The notes below the pieces were generated by a model. That model did no database searches. It was not told the DNA's origin and saw nothing but the letters and a program-made list of their open reading frames with translations. A stretch of 64,000 nt of DNA from Oopsacas minuta (Eukaryota; Porifera; Hexactinellida; Lyssacinosida; Leucopsacidae): positions 689,854 to 753,853 of the forward strand of contig JAKMXF010000066.1 in NCBI GenBank assembly GCA_024704765.1. The letters run 5' to 3'. Below are positions 12,801 through 26,760 of this stretch, in pieces; the stretch's first letter is position 1, and each line of letters opens with the position of its first letter. The position numbers were made by a program, and so were the translations under genes.

Positions 12801-15800
12801 CACTCACTGTAAGGCAAAAAGTTCTCAGAGGTGATAATGTCGAATGAATTTATCCATCTGCGTTTGGCTATGAGATGATCCAATGACAGTATACATGTTT
12901 TTATGGAAGGGGAATTTGCTTTATCACCCAAAAATAAATCGTGAATATTGAAAAAAAGTGGTTTGGATGAAGCATCCGGTAATTGTTCAAAACTGATAGG
13001 TGGAATTATCTCTATTTGTTGGAGGTGTGTGGTAGTTTCACTCGCATCTGAAAGAATGAATGTGGTTATTTTCCTTGCGAAAGCTATTGTAATGAACGAA
13101 TCTTCGAAGTATGATTTAAGGACAGGGATATCTGAGAAAATATTCAGAATTCGATCTTTGTTTCTATCAAAACTGGAGTCATCTTCATACTCCGAATTCT
13201 GAGTGGGCAAATTCCTTGAAAATAGCCTAAAAGGCACAATTCCAGATTGTTTGTCGTTGCTAGCGACAGAAGATACACTTTTAATACTCTGTAATTTTTC
13301 GTCTTCAGAAACTGAAACGCGTTTTGATAATCCTAACGGCTGAGTAGGTAAACACACAAATGTTGCTAGTTTAGATAACACTTTGCTATGAGTAGATATA
13401 TAATGAAGGGATGATTCATTGAGGGAATATTTAACAAGTGGATCTTTGGGTTTGGATGTGTCGGGACCGATAAATGGAGAAACGTGGAACGTAGTTGACA
13501 CTTCCAGGAGATTAGTCCCTACACATTGTGTAAAGAATCCAAATCGCCAAATATGGGGAATAATTTCCAATGAGTTCTTTATCATAGCTTGGAGGGATTT
13601 TGGGAGAAAAGGTTGCAAATTCAGTATTATTAAATCTCTTTTATGCTCATATGACAACTCTCTTTTCGTATTGAAATGTGAAGCATACCATGTGAGGAAT
13701 TCTGCAATTCTGACAATTCTGACATCCTAAAAATAGACTTGATACACATTGTACTAGAGGTTTCATTACAAAATTTGGTACTCGTGTTACGAACTTGAAC
13801 TATAGTTCATCCTATTGTTAATTCAAAATAACTACTAAGCAAATGGTCTGCACAGTATAAAGAATATTATGATGTATTGATCTTATTGTACTACTGGAGT
13901 AAACATGTAATGTCAACAATGTTTTGTGAACAAGTTACTGGAAATTGTTTTGAGACTGATGTGAATGTAACTTGCGAGATATTAGGGTATCTTACAGCTA
14001 CACAAAGTTAACTAACCTTTGCAGTTTGTGGACGTGGTTCAATATTGATAGAACAAAAGGCTGTTGTTGAGGTGGTCAGAACGTCTTGCAAGTTTTCTTT
14101 GTTTAAAATCTAAATAAACCACATTTGAATCGGAAACTTCACGAATAAATACCACACAAAGTTCAGGTTAGTAGCTTCCACAGGAAAATTCAGATATTCT
14201 TCCTAACAATTAGTACAAGATTTGATCGTTTGTTTTGAGAAAAGTACGTACTAACAGAAAGTAAGTCATAAGCCGAGTACATACTAACCGAGTTCTACTG
14301 TATTTGTAAATTGGACTGGACCCCTTGTCCCATGGCCATGTGACCCACGTAAGTAGTATTGCCATAAACATGGACGACTAATATTAAGCATTAGAGCTCA
14401 TCATAATTTCTGTATTGTCGTATACAAATCTACACTGTAGAAATATACACAGATAATTGTGGTAGACCAATTAGATTTACTGTAGACATACGTATTTAAT
14501 ATTTAGATATTTTTAGCCAAATGTAATTACTTAAAATTACAACAACAACAAAAAGTAATAAAAACAGATCACGTATGACACAAAATATAAACAAAAGTTA
14601 TACATAACAAGCTACGTAGTTCTACCTTTGCTTTAATATTGCCGAGTATACAATTTCCTATAACGAAGACTAATCGTGTATCAGTTTGTTTGAGAGCAAA
14701 GTCTCTAAATCTATCTCTCTTATTTGACGTATACGTCAAGGTTCTGAGGCCTTTTGAAGCAATGAAGCTCTCATCGAGTGCGTGTAACTTCAAAATCTTA
14801 AATTGTAGGTCCAAAAGGCTAGAGAGAAATGTAGAAGTTAGGAAAACGGAAAAACAGTGTTTTGACAAAAATGTTTATTAGATTTTAACCATGGATGGTG
14901 AATTTCTTAACTTTGTTTTGTTTATTAGTTCCTATTCCAAGAAATATGATAGTTTTGTTAGAAACAGCTCACCCCTTCTGGAACAATATTTATTATTTTA
15001 ACACGGACATTTATTAGTTCTGTATCCCTTAATTAACCTAAATGTAAAGTACACAATCATCAAATGAAGTCAAAAGATACAGAAAGATAGTCGCATATCT
15101 TTGGGAAGAGAACTTACAAATCCTATGAGAATTCCTGAAAAAACAAACAAACAAACAACAAACAAATGCTACGTAATACCATGTTCGGAAATTTCTAGGT
15201 AATTTTCATGAATAACCCGAACTAACTGACTCTTATAATTAATCATAGTCCAAATTGTGGCTGTATGAAGTATTTGCAATTTTAGCTAACGTATTATAGC
15301 CACATTCTAGATAATATTAGATGAGTAAGCTTCCAGTATATGAAACCGTTCACCACAGAAAATGATCATTATTACATGATGTAATTACCCTACGATGGAA
15401 TATGGAATAAATTGAAACCAGCAGTATTAACCTCAATAGATTACTGAATCAGTTATCTAGAACTACGGTTGGAACTAGAACTAGAACAAATGGGTGTTAA
15501 CATACACCAACAAAGTAGATACATGAGTGTATTCAAATCAGTTTATCCACTAGAAGATACTATACAAGGAAATGGAGCCTCAATACAGAGATTCAATTTC
15601 AAAAATACTGGCAATGCTTTGGAGAAATGCTAAAACCTGATAAGTCAAGAGATTTTGTCACCTATCTGAGAGAGTTTAGTTCAGATATTTGAAAGAGCCT
15701 TTGATGTAGCATATTTCATAGATATGCCAAATCTCAAGTTTGTAGCTCTTACTTATTCTTCAATAAACTCAGACAAAAAAGTTTCAATAATAATTGTATA

Positions 15801-18800
15801 TTCAACAGGTCAACCAATATTCATATCAGAAACTCTATATTCAGAATTAACAGGAAATTCCTTTAGAAATGGAGAGGAATGTGATTGAATATTCAGCTGA
15901 ACCTTGGCTCCGAATAAAATATGAATAATCTATATTCCATAAAAGTGAATGAAAGTATGTAAATTTGTATTTCCAGCAATAGATCGACGAGTAAACTCTA
16001 TGAACCCTAACAGATGTACGTTCTATCGCTAACTAAAAAGCATTGAATATGTTAACTCCATAAATAGAGATTTCTAACCACCAACAAGATAGTGCAGTTG
16101 TTCTGGTCTATTCATTCCAGAAACTTACTGTAATACAACTCATGAATATGGAAATACATGATATATCCCAGAAGATCGTAACTATTATTATAATCTCCCT
16201 ATTAAATACACAGAACCAATATTCCTGGGGTATAGAACCTAGTAGCACTCGCTACAATGAACTTAGGAGAAAGTAGAAGAATATTCTCTTACGCAACATA
16301 TGAATAATATCTAATATACAAATTCTCAGAAAATGTATTAGGTCAAAGTATTTGTATAATTACATAAGATCATTGAAGTTAGTTTTTGCTGTTTGTATTC
16401 ACTGGAATTTTTGTAAATTCTCACAAAATATAGGAGAAGTAAATCAATAAACTCTGACTTTATCCAAAATATTAAACTTAAAAGTGGAAATCCACCTTTT
16501 GATTCAAGAGGAGCATCTCTAGAACCATTGAAAGATAATGAAGTAGCTCCACAAATTGGAACAGATATCTAGAACTCTGAAGTGTGAATCCCATCAACTG
16601 ATTATTGATGTAACATAAGAATTAGTTTGTCTGTTGTATATCTACTTGTCTTAGTATTTACTTTACTATTGTCTATTACCCAATATAGATAATCCAGGTC
16701 AGTAGCTATGTGTTACAATAACTTTGGTAGTCATTATGTATCAGTAAAATTACATATAAGATAATAATAAATGAATCTTGGAATTTGCAAGTATATTTGA
16801 GGAAGAAAAGTTGATCAGATTGAAAACAGCTGTCCAAATTACAATCCTAGATATTTCAATAAGATTCTGTTGAATATACAAAACTAATAATACCATATGA
16901 ATTCCAAATATACTTTCACAACTACAAAACAGTTATCCTTCTTTAAATACAAAATACTTTTCAAATATTCTACATGTGTTCACACTATGCCTGTAGAATA
17001 TACAAATACATAATTCATACTAGGATATAATATAAATTAAGAGAGGGGTAGACAAAGTACAAACATTTCTGCAACTTCTAAGATGATATCAACTAACAAG
17101 GTAATTATCCTTATAATACTCATATTATATTGTTTTGTACTGGTCAAAGGCAACTGTGGAAATAGCGAAATAGACTGCAATAATGGTAGAATTGGTTATG
17201 ACTGCCGTATTAATGGACAAGACACAGATGCAATACAACAAAAAATGTACGAATGTTCTCAAGGAAATCGGGTCGACCTCAATATTTACATCATGCAAGG
17301 GGGAGAAGGCGTTACATTAAATCTAAGCTTACCGAGTAATATAGAAGGTTTGAGTTTGAATAATAACATCGAGACAACGTGTCATGTTGAAACTTCTTTG
17401 ATAAATTCAAATATTACAACAATAGAATTTCACGGCTATGAAGTATTCATCAATCATAACGACTTTTTCACATATTTCCCGAACGTTAAGCAGATCTACT
17501 TGGATTACTTAGGATCGAATTTAATGCCATTTTTCACTGAGAATATACATACAACTAGCATAGAAGTATTCGAATCATCAATAACGGAAGGAAATGGTGT
17601 CATAGATCGGAGTATGATAGGGGGACTAGAGAAATTAGAGCAATTTAGATGGTATTATGGAAATATAAAAAAATTAATGCCCGATTCTTTTAACGGAACA
17701 AAAGTTTTAAGATATTTGGGCTTTATAGGTAATAAGATTCATGAGTTATATGACTGTACTTTCCTGGGTTTACTGAATTTGCAATATCTGTATCTGGGAG
17801 GTAATGACATAACCAAAGTTGGAAAGTACACATTCATCGGTCTGGAAGATTTACAAGTCGTACGCTTGGAAAACAATCCATCATTTCCATTATCGACTCT
17901 TACAGTAGCGAAGAAAATTAGAGAACTAAACATAGAGAATTATAATCCTGCGTTATTGAATCCAGAAATTTTTCAACAACTCCCAAGATTATCAGATTTA
18001 AAGATGAGAGAAATTTCATTTGATTGCACCTGTGAAATGGAGTGGATGTCAAAAATAGAAAATGAGTATAGGATCCGAATATATATAAACTCAAGAGGGT
18101 ATTGCCCGAGAAATCCAAGCCTCCAAGTAGACGATCCCAGCCTTTATGTAAACTGTAGTAACCCCAGTTATCAGTGCCTCGATCGTTCAATAGTATGTCC
18201 TGGGGATAATACGTGGTATAAAGTTGATACAGAAGATGGTTGTAACTGTACTTATCCACCAGAACGTGCCTTCTACAATGATAGTAGTTTCGTATGTTCA
18301 GACATAGATGAGTGTGAAGACAGTAGTATTATATGTCAAGGTAACTGTACTAACACAATTGGTTCCTACACATGTGATTGTCGTGAAGGATACATTAATC
18401 TCAATGAAACGTTCTGTAATGACGTGAATGAATGCGGGGTAGATAATGGAGGTTGTGAACACAATTGTACCAACACCATCGGTTCATTTCTATGTTCTTG
18501 TATCCAAGGATACACTGAAAATGGAACAGAATGCATTGACATAGATGAATGCGAGGTAAACAATGGAGGTTGTGATCAGAATTGTACTAACATCAACGGT
18601 TCATTTCTATGTTCTTGTTTCCAAGGATACATTGAAAATGGAACAAAATGCATTGACATAGATGAATGCGAGGTAAACAATGGAGGTTGTGAACAGAATT
18701 GTACTAACATAATTGGTTCATTCGATTGTTCATGTTTTGATGGATTCAACAAATCCCCTACCAACAGTAGTGACTGTGATATCGCTCCTGTCAATCCTCA

Positions 18801-21800
18801 AATCTTCAACTTTGGTGAGACTGAATTCATTCTCATCATATTCGGTGTTATAGTTTTCGTTCTACTCGTATTGCTTATCCTGATATTCATAGTAATCTTG
18901 TTCTGTTTCTTTACGAAGAGATGGTCATATTCACCCAAACAGATACCTGGGTATAATCCTACAATTGCTGAATTAGACAAGAAGAAAGCCAATGAATCTA
19001 CCGTCATACAAAACCCACTTTCTGACTCAGTAGTATACTCTTCAGAACCCTTCAAAGAGAACAAAGTATCTCCACAGGTGTGATCAGATACTCTCACATC
19101 TGAACTCATAATCACGTCAGCTGATTGTTAAGTTATGTTTTACATTATTCTATTAAGGTGTCTGTTGTAAGTATTTACTTTTGTACATATTTATTCACAT
19201 TTTGTTTATATTCTATTCATATCTATTCTAGGCTTGTAAATATTTCCTTACAATGACTTTGTAAGTAATTTCATATCTTTTGTTGTTGATTAGTGCTAAT
19301 TTGTGTGATAATAAACTGATTTGTATTTACAACACTGATACAATTCCTTAAACACAAACTTACAGAATATTGTTTGATATTAGCAATATTATATTTTAAG
19401 GATATTTGTTCTTACAATAATTCTATAGATGGAACCATAGGAGTAGTATACAGACTATAATAGAATGTTTATGGCATATACAACTTAGGCTCATAATCAG
19501 CTGTTTTACAATCACTCAACTCTGATTGAATCGATACCAGTAAAACGGAATTAATCTGTATGTACATATGTGTGTGTGTAGTATATGTTTATGTTTGTAT
19601 GTTTAGAATTGATTGAAGGAACTGGAAGACCTACAGGGCTGATTTTAGGGTACAGGTGTATTATGGGTCTAGAACTAATGAGTATTAACATACACCAACA
19701 AAGTAGATACATGAGTGTATTCAAATCAGTTTATCCATTACAAGATACTGTACAAGGAAATACGAGCCTCAATACAGAGATTCAATTTCAAAGTACTGGC
19801 TATGCTTGGGTGAAATGCTAAAATCTGATAAGTCAAGAGATTTTGTCACCTATCCGAGAGAGTTTTAGTTCAGATATTTGAAAGAGCCTTTGATGTAGCA
19901 TATTTCATAGATATGCCAAATCTCAAGTTTGTAGCTCTTACTTATTCTTCAATAAACTCAGACAAAAAAGTTTCAGTAATAATTGTATATTCAACAGGTC
20001 AACCAATATTCATATCAGAAACCTTATATTCATAATTAACAGGAAATTCCTTTAGAAATGGAGAGGAATGTGATTGAATATTCAGCTGAACCTTGGCTCC
20101 GAATAAAATATGAATAATCTATATTCCATAAAAGTGAATGAAAGTATGTAGATTTGTATTTCCAGCAATAGATCGACGAGTAAACTCTATGAACCCTAAC
20201 AGATGTACGTTCTATCGCTAAATAAACGCATTGAATATGTTAACTCCATAAATAGAGATTTCTAACCACCAACAAGATAGTGCAGTTGTTCAGGTCTATT
20301 CATTCCAGAAACTTACTGTAATACAACTCATGAATATGGAAATACATGATATATCCCAGAAGATCGTAACTATTATTATAATCTCCCTATTAAATACACA
20401 GAACCAATATTCCTGGGGTATAGAACCTAGTAGCACTCGCTACAATGAACTTAGGAGAAAGTAGAAGAATATTCTCTTACGCAACATATGAATAATATCT
20501 AATATACAAATTCTCAGAAAATGTATTAGGTCAAAGTATTTGTATAATTACATAAGATCATTGAAGTTAGTTTTTGCTGTTTGTATTCACTGGAATTTTT
20601 GTAAATTCTCACAAAATATAGGAGAAGTAAATCAATAAACTCTGACTTTATCCAAAATATTAAACTTAAAAGTGGAAATCCACCTTTGATTCAAGAGGAG
20701 CATCTCTAGAACCATTGAAAGATAATGAAGTAGCTCCACAAATTGGAACAGATATCTAGAACTCTGAAGTGTGAATCCAATCAACTGATTATTGATGTAA
20801 CATAAGAATTAGTTTGTCTGTTGTATATCTACTTGTCTTAGTATTTACTTTACTATTGTCTATTACCCAATATAAATAATCCAGGTCAGTAGCTATGTGT
20901 TACAATAACTTTGGTAGTCATTATGTATCAGTAAAACTACATATAAGATAATAATAAATGAATCTTTGGAATTTGAAGTATATTTGAGGAAGAAAAGTTG
21001 ATCAGATTGAAAACAGCTGTCCAAATTACAATCCTAGATATTTCAATAAGGTTATCAGAAAGAAAATAAGATTCTGTTGAATATACAAAACTAATAATAC
21101 CATGTGAATTCCAAATATACTTTCACAACTACAAAACAGTTATCCTTCTTCAAATACAAAATACTTTTCAAATATTCTACATGTGTTCACACTATGCCTG
21201 TAGAATATACAAATACAATTCATACTAGGATATAATATAAATTAAGAGAGGGGTAGACAAAGTACAAACATTCCTGCAACTTCTAAGATGATATCAACTA
21301 ACAAGGTAATTATCCTTATAATACTNNNNNNNNNNNNNNNNNNNNNNNNNNNNNNNNNNNNNNNNNNNNNNNNNNNNNNNNNNNNNNNNNNNNNNNNNNN
21401 NNNNNNNNNNNNNNNNNNNNNNNNNNNNNNNNNNNNNNNNNNNNNNNNNNNNNNNNNNNNNNNNNNNNNNNNNNNNNNNNNNNNNNNNNNNNNNNNNNNN
21501 NNNNNNNNNNNNNNNNNNNNNNNNNNNNNNNNNNNNNNNNNNNNNNNNNNNNNNNNNNNNNNNNNNNNNNNNNNNNNNNNNNNNNNNNNNNNNNNNNNNN
21601 NNNNNNNNNNNNNNNNNNNNNNNNNNNNNNNNNNNNNNNNNNNNNNNNNNNNNNNNNNNNNNNNNNNNNNNNNNNNNNNNNNNNNNNNNNNNNNNNNNNN
21701 NNNNNNNNNNNNNNNNNNNNNNNNNNNNNNNNNNNNNNNNNNNNNNNNNNNNNNNNNNNNNNNNNNNNNNNNNNNNNNNNNNNNNNNNNNNNNNNNNNNN

Positions 21801-24800
21801 NNNNNNNNNNNNNNNNNNNNNNNNNNNNNNNNNNNNNNNNNNNNNNNNNNNNNNNNNNNNNNNNNNNNNNNNNNNNNNNNNNNNNNNNNNNNNNNNNNNN
21901 NNNNNNNNNNNNNNNNNNNNNNNNNNNNNNNNNNNNNNNNNNNNNNNNNNNNNNNNNNNNNNNNNNNNNNNNNNNNNNNNNNNNNNNNNNNNNNNNNNNN
22001 NNNNNNNNNNNNNNNNNNNNNNNNNNNNNNNNNNNNNNNNNNNNNNNNNNNNNNNNNNNNNNNNNNNNNNNNNNNNNNNNNNNNNNNNNNNNNNNNNNNN
22101 NNNNNNNNNNNNNNNNNNNNNNNNNNNNNNNNNNNNNNNNNNNNNNNNNNNNNNNNNNNNNNNNNNNNNNNNNNNNNNNNNNNNNNNNNNNNNNNNNNNN
22201 NNNNNNNNNNNNNNNNNNNNNNNNNNNNNNNNNNNNNNNNNNNNNNNNCTATTCATATATTCAGTGTTCTTGTTGAGTAAGAATCAATAATTATGGTACA
22301 AACCTCAATTATTTCATTAACATAGATATTATTCTTGTAGTTAGGTTTTGTCTCAATAATCATAAAATATCTTAGTTTATTAGCTGATTACTATCAATAC
22401 TGTATTTGGATTATCACTGACTTGTGAATTAGAATAATTCTTAAAGTTCAAATACTAGTAATTGCTAAAAGCATTCCGTCTGCACAGATTAAGAGAGATA
22501 CTTTTCTATCGCTTTAAATATTATAGGAAAACGAACAATACGGATTAAGCATGATTCTCCCACAATTTTGAAATTTGTTAACTTTATGTACCCAAAAGTA
22601 AACAAATATTTACAATATGTTGTTTACACACACACAATAATGATTTAATAATATCAATAATTATCTATGTCAGGTTACACTTGCGTTAATTAAATTAGAA
22701 TGAATCAACAAATATTTATTGTTTGGCTAATTACTTACGTGTAATTATTGTTTTGCTTATTCTATGTATATCTCTGAATTCTAGGAAATGTGAATAATAT
22801 GAACGAAGTAATATTAATTGCAATTAACAAGAGTTTCTTACGAATTCGATGGAAGTTCTACATTTTGACGTATGTCTTAGTGTTCGTATTATAGATTAGA
22901 GAATACTCGTAGATTTGCTCCAATATCTTTCAAAGTGGTTTTAGTCACGAAATACGAAATTAGAGGGTATGAAGGAATGCCAGAGGCACAGCAGACCCAA
23001 AGTGTATTTTAGTGGGACATTGGGCTATCAGTCAGTACCTGGCCTACCAAAAATAGAGACAAATAAGCATAAAGGAGGGGAGTATATTTCTGACAAATAA
23101 TAACATCAAAACACTTACTTGACTATTCCAAGTTGTCCAATATAATAACAGGTTTGTATGAAGAAGCAAAGCATTGTAGTCACCCCAAAAATAGAGAGAT
23201 CTTCATTTCTCTTTTTCATTAGAACAGATTGACAAATAGCTGCGTGAATATTTAGCGCATTGACAATGTTTACATAAAATATGATCTTGTTTTCATCATT
23301 AGCTAGTAGGAGTAAGTCAATTGTATGTAATGTCTCTAATAATTCTTCAAATTCAATATACTGTGGGTGTGATGCACACTCTGAAAGATATTCAAATCCT
23401 AGAAATTGATCTTCTTCCTGTAGCCGTTCTAAATTTAGATAACTTAAGGACACCCTTGGATGGGAAAACAGTCAAACTTGTCTATAACGGCCACGGAAGG
23501 GACTGGACAAGAGTAGCCGTTATGTACAGATGGCGGTTAAGCAAGCTTGCCTGTAATCACTAATGTATACCGTAACCAGGGATTATAGTATTCTATAATG
23601 AATCAACATTTCCCTAATGTGCTTCTATAACGTTGAAAAAGTAACAAATTCTTTTCTTAGTTACCCCGTTAGCATTTCGCCACACCCCTCAGTGAGGGAG
23701 GCGATGATCGAAGAGGTGTTTCTGGTATTTAATGTTTTCAATAAACAAGTCAGTATAATTCAGTTTAATAGTACAAACATCATAGTATGATTACCAGCTC
23801 ATCATTGATTACATTATTCATTGTAGGTATGTATAAATTACATTTGTGGCTTAGAAGTTTAATTGAACTCAGTGGTGAGTGTATATACCGCAGTATAATA
23901 GTGACATATGTATATTTATACTACCATATATGGAAGTAAAATAATAACAAAATAATAGTATTATTACCGTTCATAATGACTAATGCTTTAGTAATAATAG
24001 TCTCAGATAGAGTTAGGAGAGATTCTACTGTATCTATATTCCCACAATTCGGTCTGTTAATTGGATTGAGGGTAGGAGAGCATCGAGCAAGGAAGGGGAA
24101 GGCTAAATATAAGATAATAATAATACAAACACTCTTTAATAAGCCAATCAAATTACAGCCTCAGTAAGGTGTTATAAACCATATCCAATTCAGTCTATAT
24201 AAGATTGGTGAACCCTCAAATCTGATAGGTTAAGACATTTTGTTACCTATCCCAGAGAGTTTGAGAGACATTGGTCATAAATTGAAATCGGTTCCTATAT
24301 TTGTCACATGTCACACACATGCCAAATTTCCAGTTTGTAGCTCTCACCAGTTACTCAATAACAGAGTTACATAATAATCATTGACGTTTTCAACACGAGG
24401 GAATCCTCAAGATGGGACACTGGACCAACCAGAATTTGTACTCCAGATCAACTGCCGACAAAGTCCTAAATTCTAATCAGGTCTAGTATTATACATATGT
24501 TTTCAAGTATAATCCAGACCTGAATAAGAAAATCTGTAAACTATACAAAAACTTTGATAACAGTATTTGGCCATGGAAAGTCTAATATTACAAAAGTAAA
24601 TTACCTCAAAGTCCAAAGTAATAACTAACTTTCGGTAAATTACCTGATTATTATAAATCAACAACAGACAACAACAATGATTTTAGCATCCATTTTTACT
24701 CATAATTTTTCCAGTGCATTTAATGATTACTAAAATACAGTAAGAGTTTGTTATATTCCAGAAACAACATTAAATCACCTCGCGTGTTATGGCATCAGTA

Positions 24801-26710
24801 AGGGGAGAAGATATTAACAATAATGCATAATTTATATTACAAGCAAATGTAAGCTTATAAGAATATTAATATGGAAAGAAAGGTGGTTTTGTTTGAATTT
24901 ACTAATAAGTAATATTAGCTACATATCTGGCAAAAATATACTGAAATCAAACACAAGAATATTCTCCAAAATTCATCAGTGTAACAGTCATATCGACAGG
25001 TTTAAAATTTATTACTTAGCCACGAATAACAAGGGTGGCGTAAGGTGTTAAGTGGTGGTCAGGACATATCCTTAAATGTTGAAAGAAAATGGTTATATAT
25101 CCTACATGTTGAAGGTAATTTCCCAACAAATTCAATAATTAATAATTAACAAGAAAGCACAACATCTATGACGTAGGTGGAATATATAAAACACAGCTCT
25201 GAGCTAGTACAGATACTTCATAGAATGATACATTAATTCGCAATAGGTATGGTGTCAAAATTGGATTAATCATAAGATAAACATAGTATTGGAAGTAGTA
25301 GAATACAGAGAAATCGTTTTCACAATGTTTGGAAAAAGTTTTCATTTACGGAACACAAGTGGAATAGAAGCGTGTTTCTAGAATAGTTTTGAAGTTACAC
25401 ACAAAAGGTGTGAAAATATGAATAATCATAATTCATAAGATTTAATATAATTACCGTTGAACTTTGTAGAACAGCTGTTTAACGCTGGACAGGTGAATCT
25501 TATCATTATAAGAACTACATCCAAACGGATTGATTTAGCCAAATCTTCCAACCTAAACAACAACAAACAATAATACTACACAAGAACTCGGGTGAGATGG
25601 GAAACCAAATTCGTATGTATACTTTGAATTATTGTGAAAATAAATCTGTAACCATGGATTATAGTATACTTACATTTCTGGTTTAAGCTGTTTCTCAAAG
25701 ATGAGCCTTGCAACAATCTTTGAAGGACTTTCCTTTAAGAGAACCATTGAGCTTAGTGCTGTTGTGTCTATTCAATAGAAATCAGCAAATGAACCATGGA
25801 TATATTGAATTGTATTAACTTACTTTCTTGCAAATCATGCTTAATTAGAAAAGAGCGTATAGTTTCCAAATGTTGAAAAAAACAATCAAAATAACTACAG
25901 CTGTATTTCATTGAGTTCATTTGAGGGAACTCTACGCTTAAAGTGTCCAACTCCTCACCAATTGAACCTCTAGCCTGATCAGAGAGGTCTACTGTACCTA
26001 TACCCAGAGTATCGGGACTATCTGGTGTATCCTGAATAGTCAATACAGCATTGGATGGAATGAGAATACCTACAATGGATAAATTTCAAACTTATCAATA
26101 GCTTTGATCAGTGGTTTTATAGTCCCATTGCAGGGGATCAATATGTTACCGTCCAAAAAAGTGTCATCCTAGTTGGTGACAGCAGGGGGTTCATAAATAT
26201 ACAAACCTTCCCGATTAGTAGAAAATGCCTTGAATAGGTCATTAAGAGAGCTAGTGATGTTATCCATCATCATATCATTAACTAATCCCTGCTCCTCAAC
26301 AGCTAGTGTAGACCTAACAGCTCTAAAGAGCCTCTCTACAGCTCTGTACTGAAACTCACGAAGCTTCTTAAGAGATACGAAATAAGAGGGACGAAGAGAA
26401 TCTGCAAATTTGGTTAGCAGAAGGTTGGGGGTTAGAGCTTTCAGCATGTGTCCATTCCGTACTAATTGTAGCGGGAGTACTAGGTCGCCTGACGTCTTTA
26501 TTATCTCATTTATTGTCTGAAATAATCGATTGAATTAACACGACATTAACACTTCAAAAAGTTGAATAATATCTTACCTGTAGGAAGATTAAAGGTTGAG
26601 AGAGGGAATAGTTTTCGAAAATAAATTGTTTATCAAAAGCTTTGGTAGCTAGCGGCTTAAGTGATCCAGAAGATGTTGTCCTGGACAGTTTGGGGGCAAT
26701 AGCGCCTAAA

Positions 26711-26760
<50 letters not shown>

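Noticed and set aside
18366-19115. Open frames on the minus strand of the receptor gene
   Set aside because: They are shadows of the EGF and tail coding sequence, with no domains of their own.
21294-22280. Long frames of X
   Set aside because: They cross the run of Ns and hold no sequence information.
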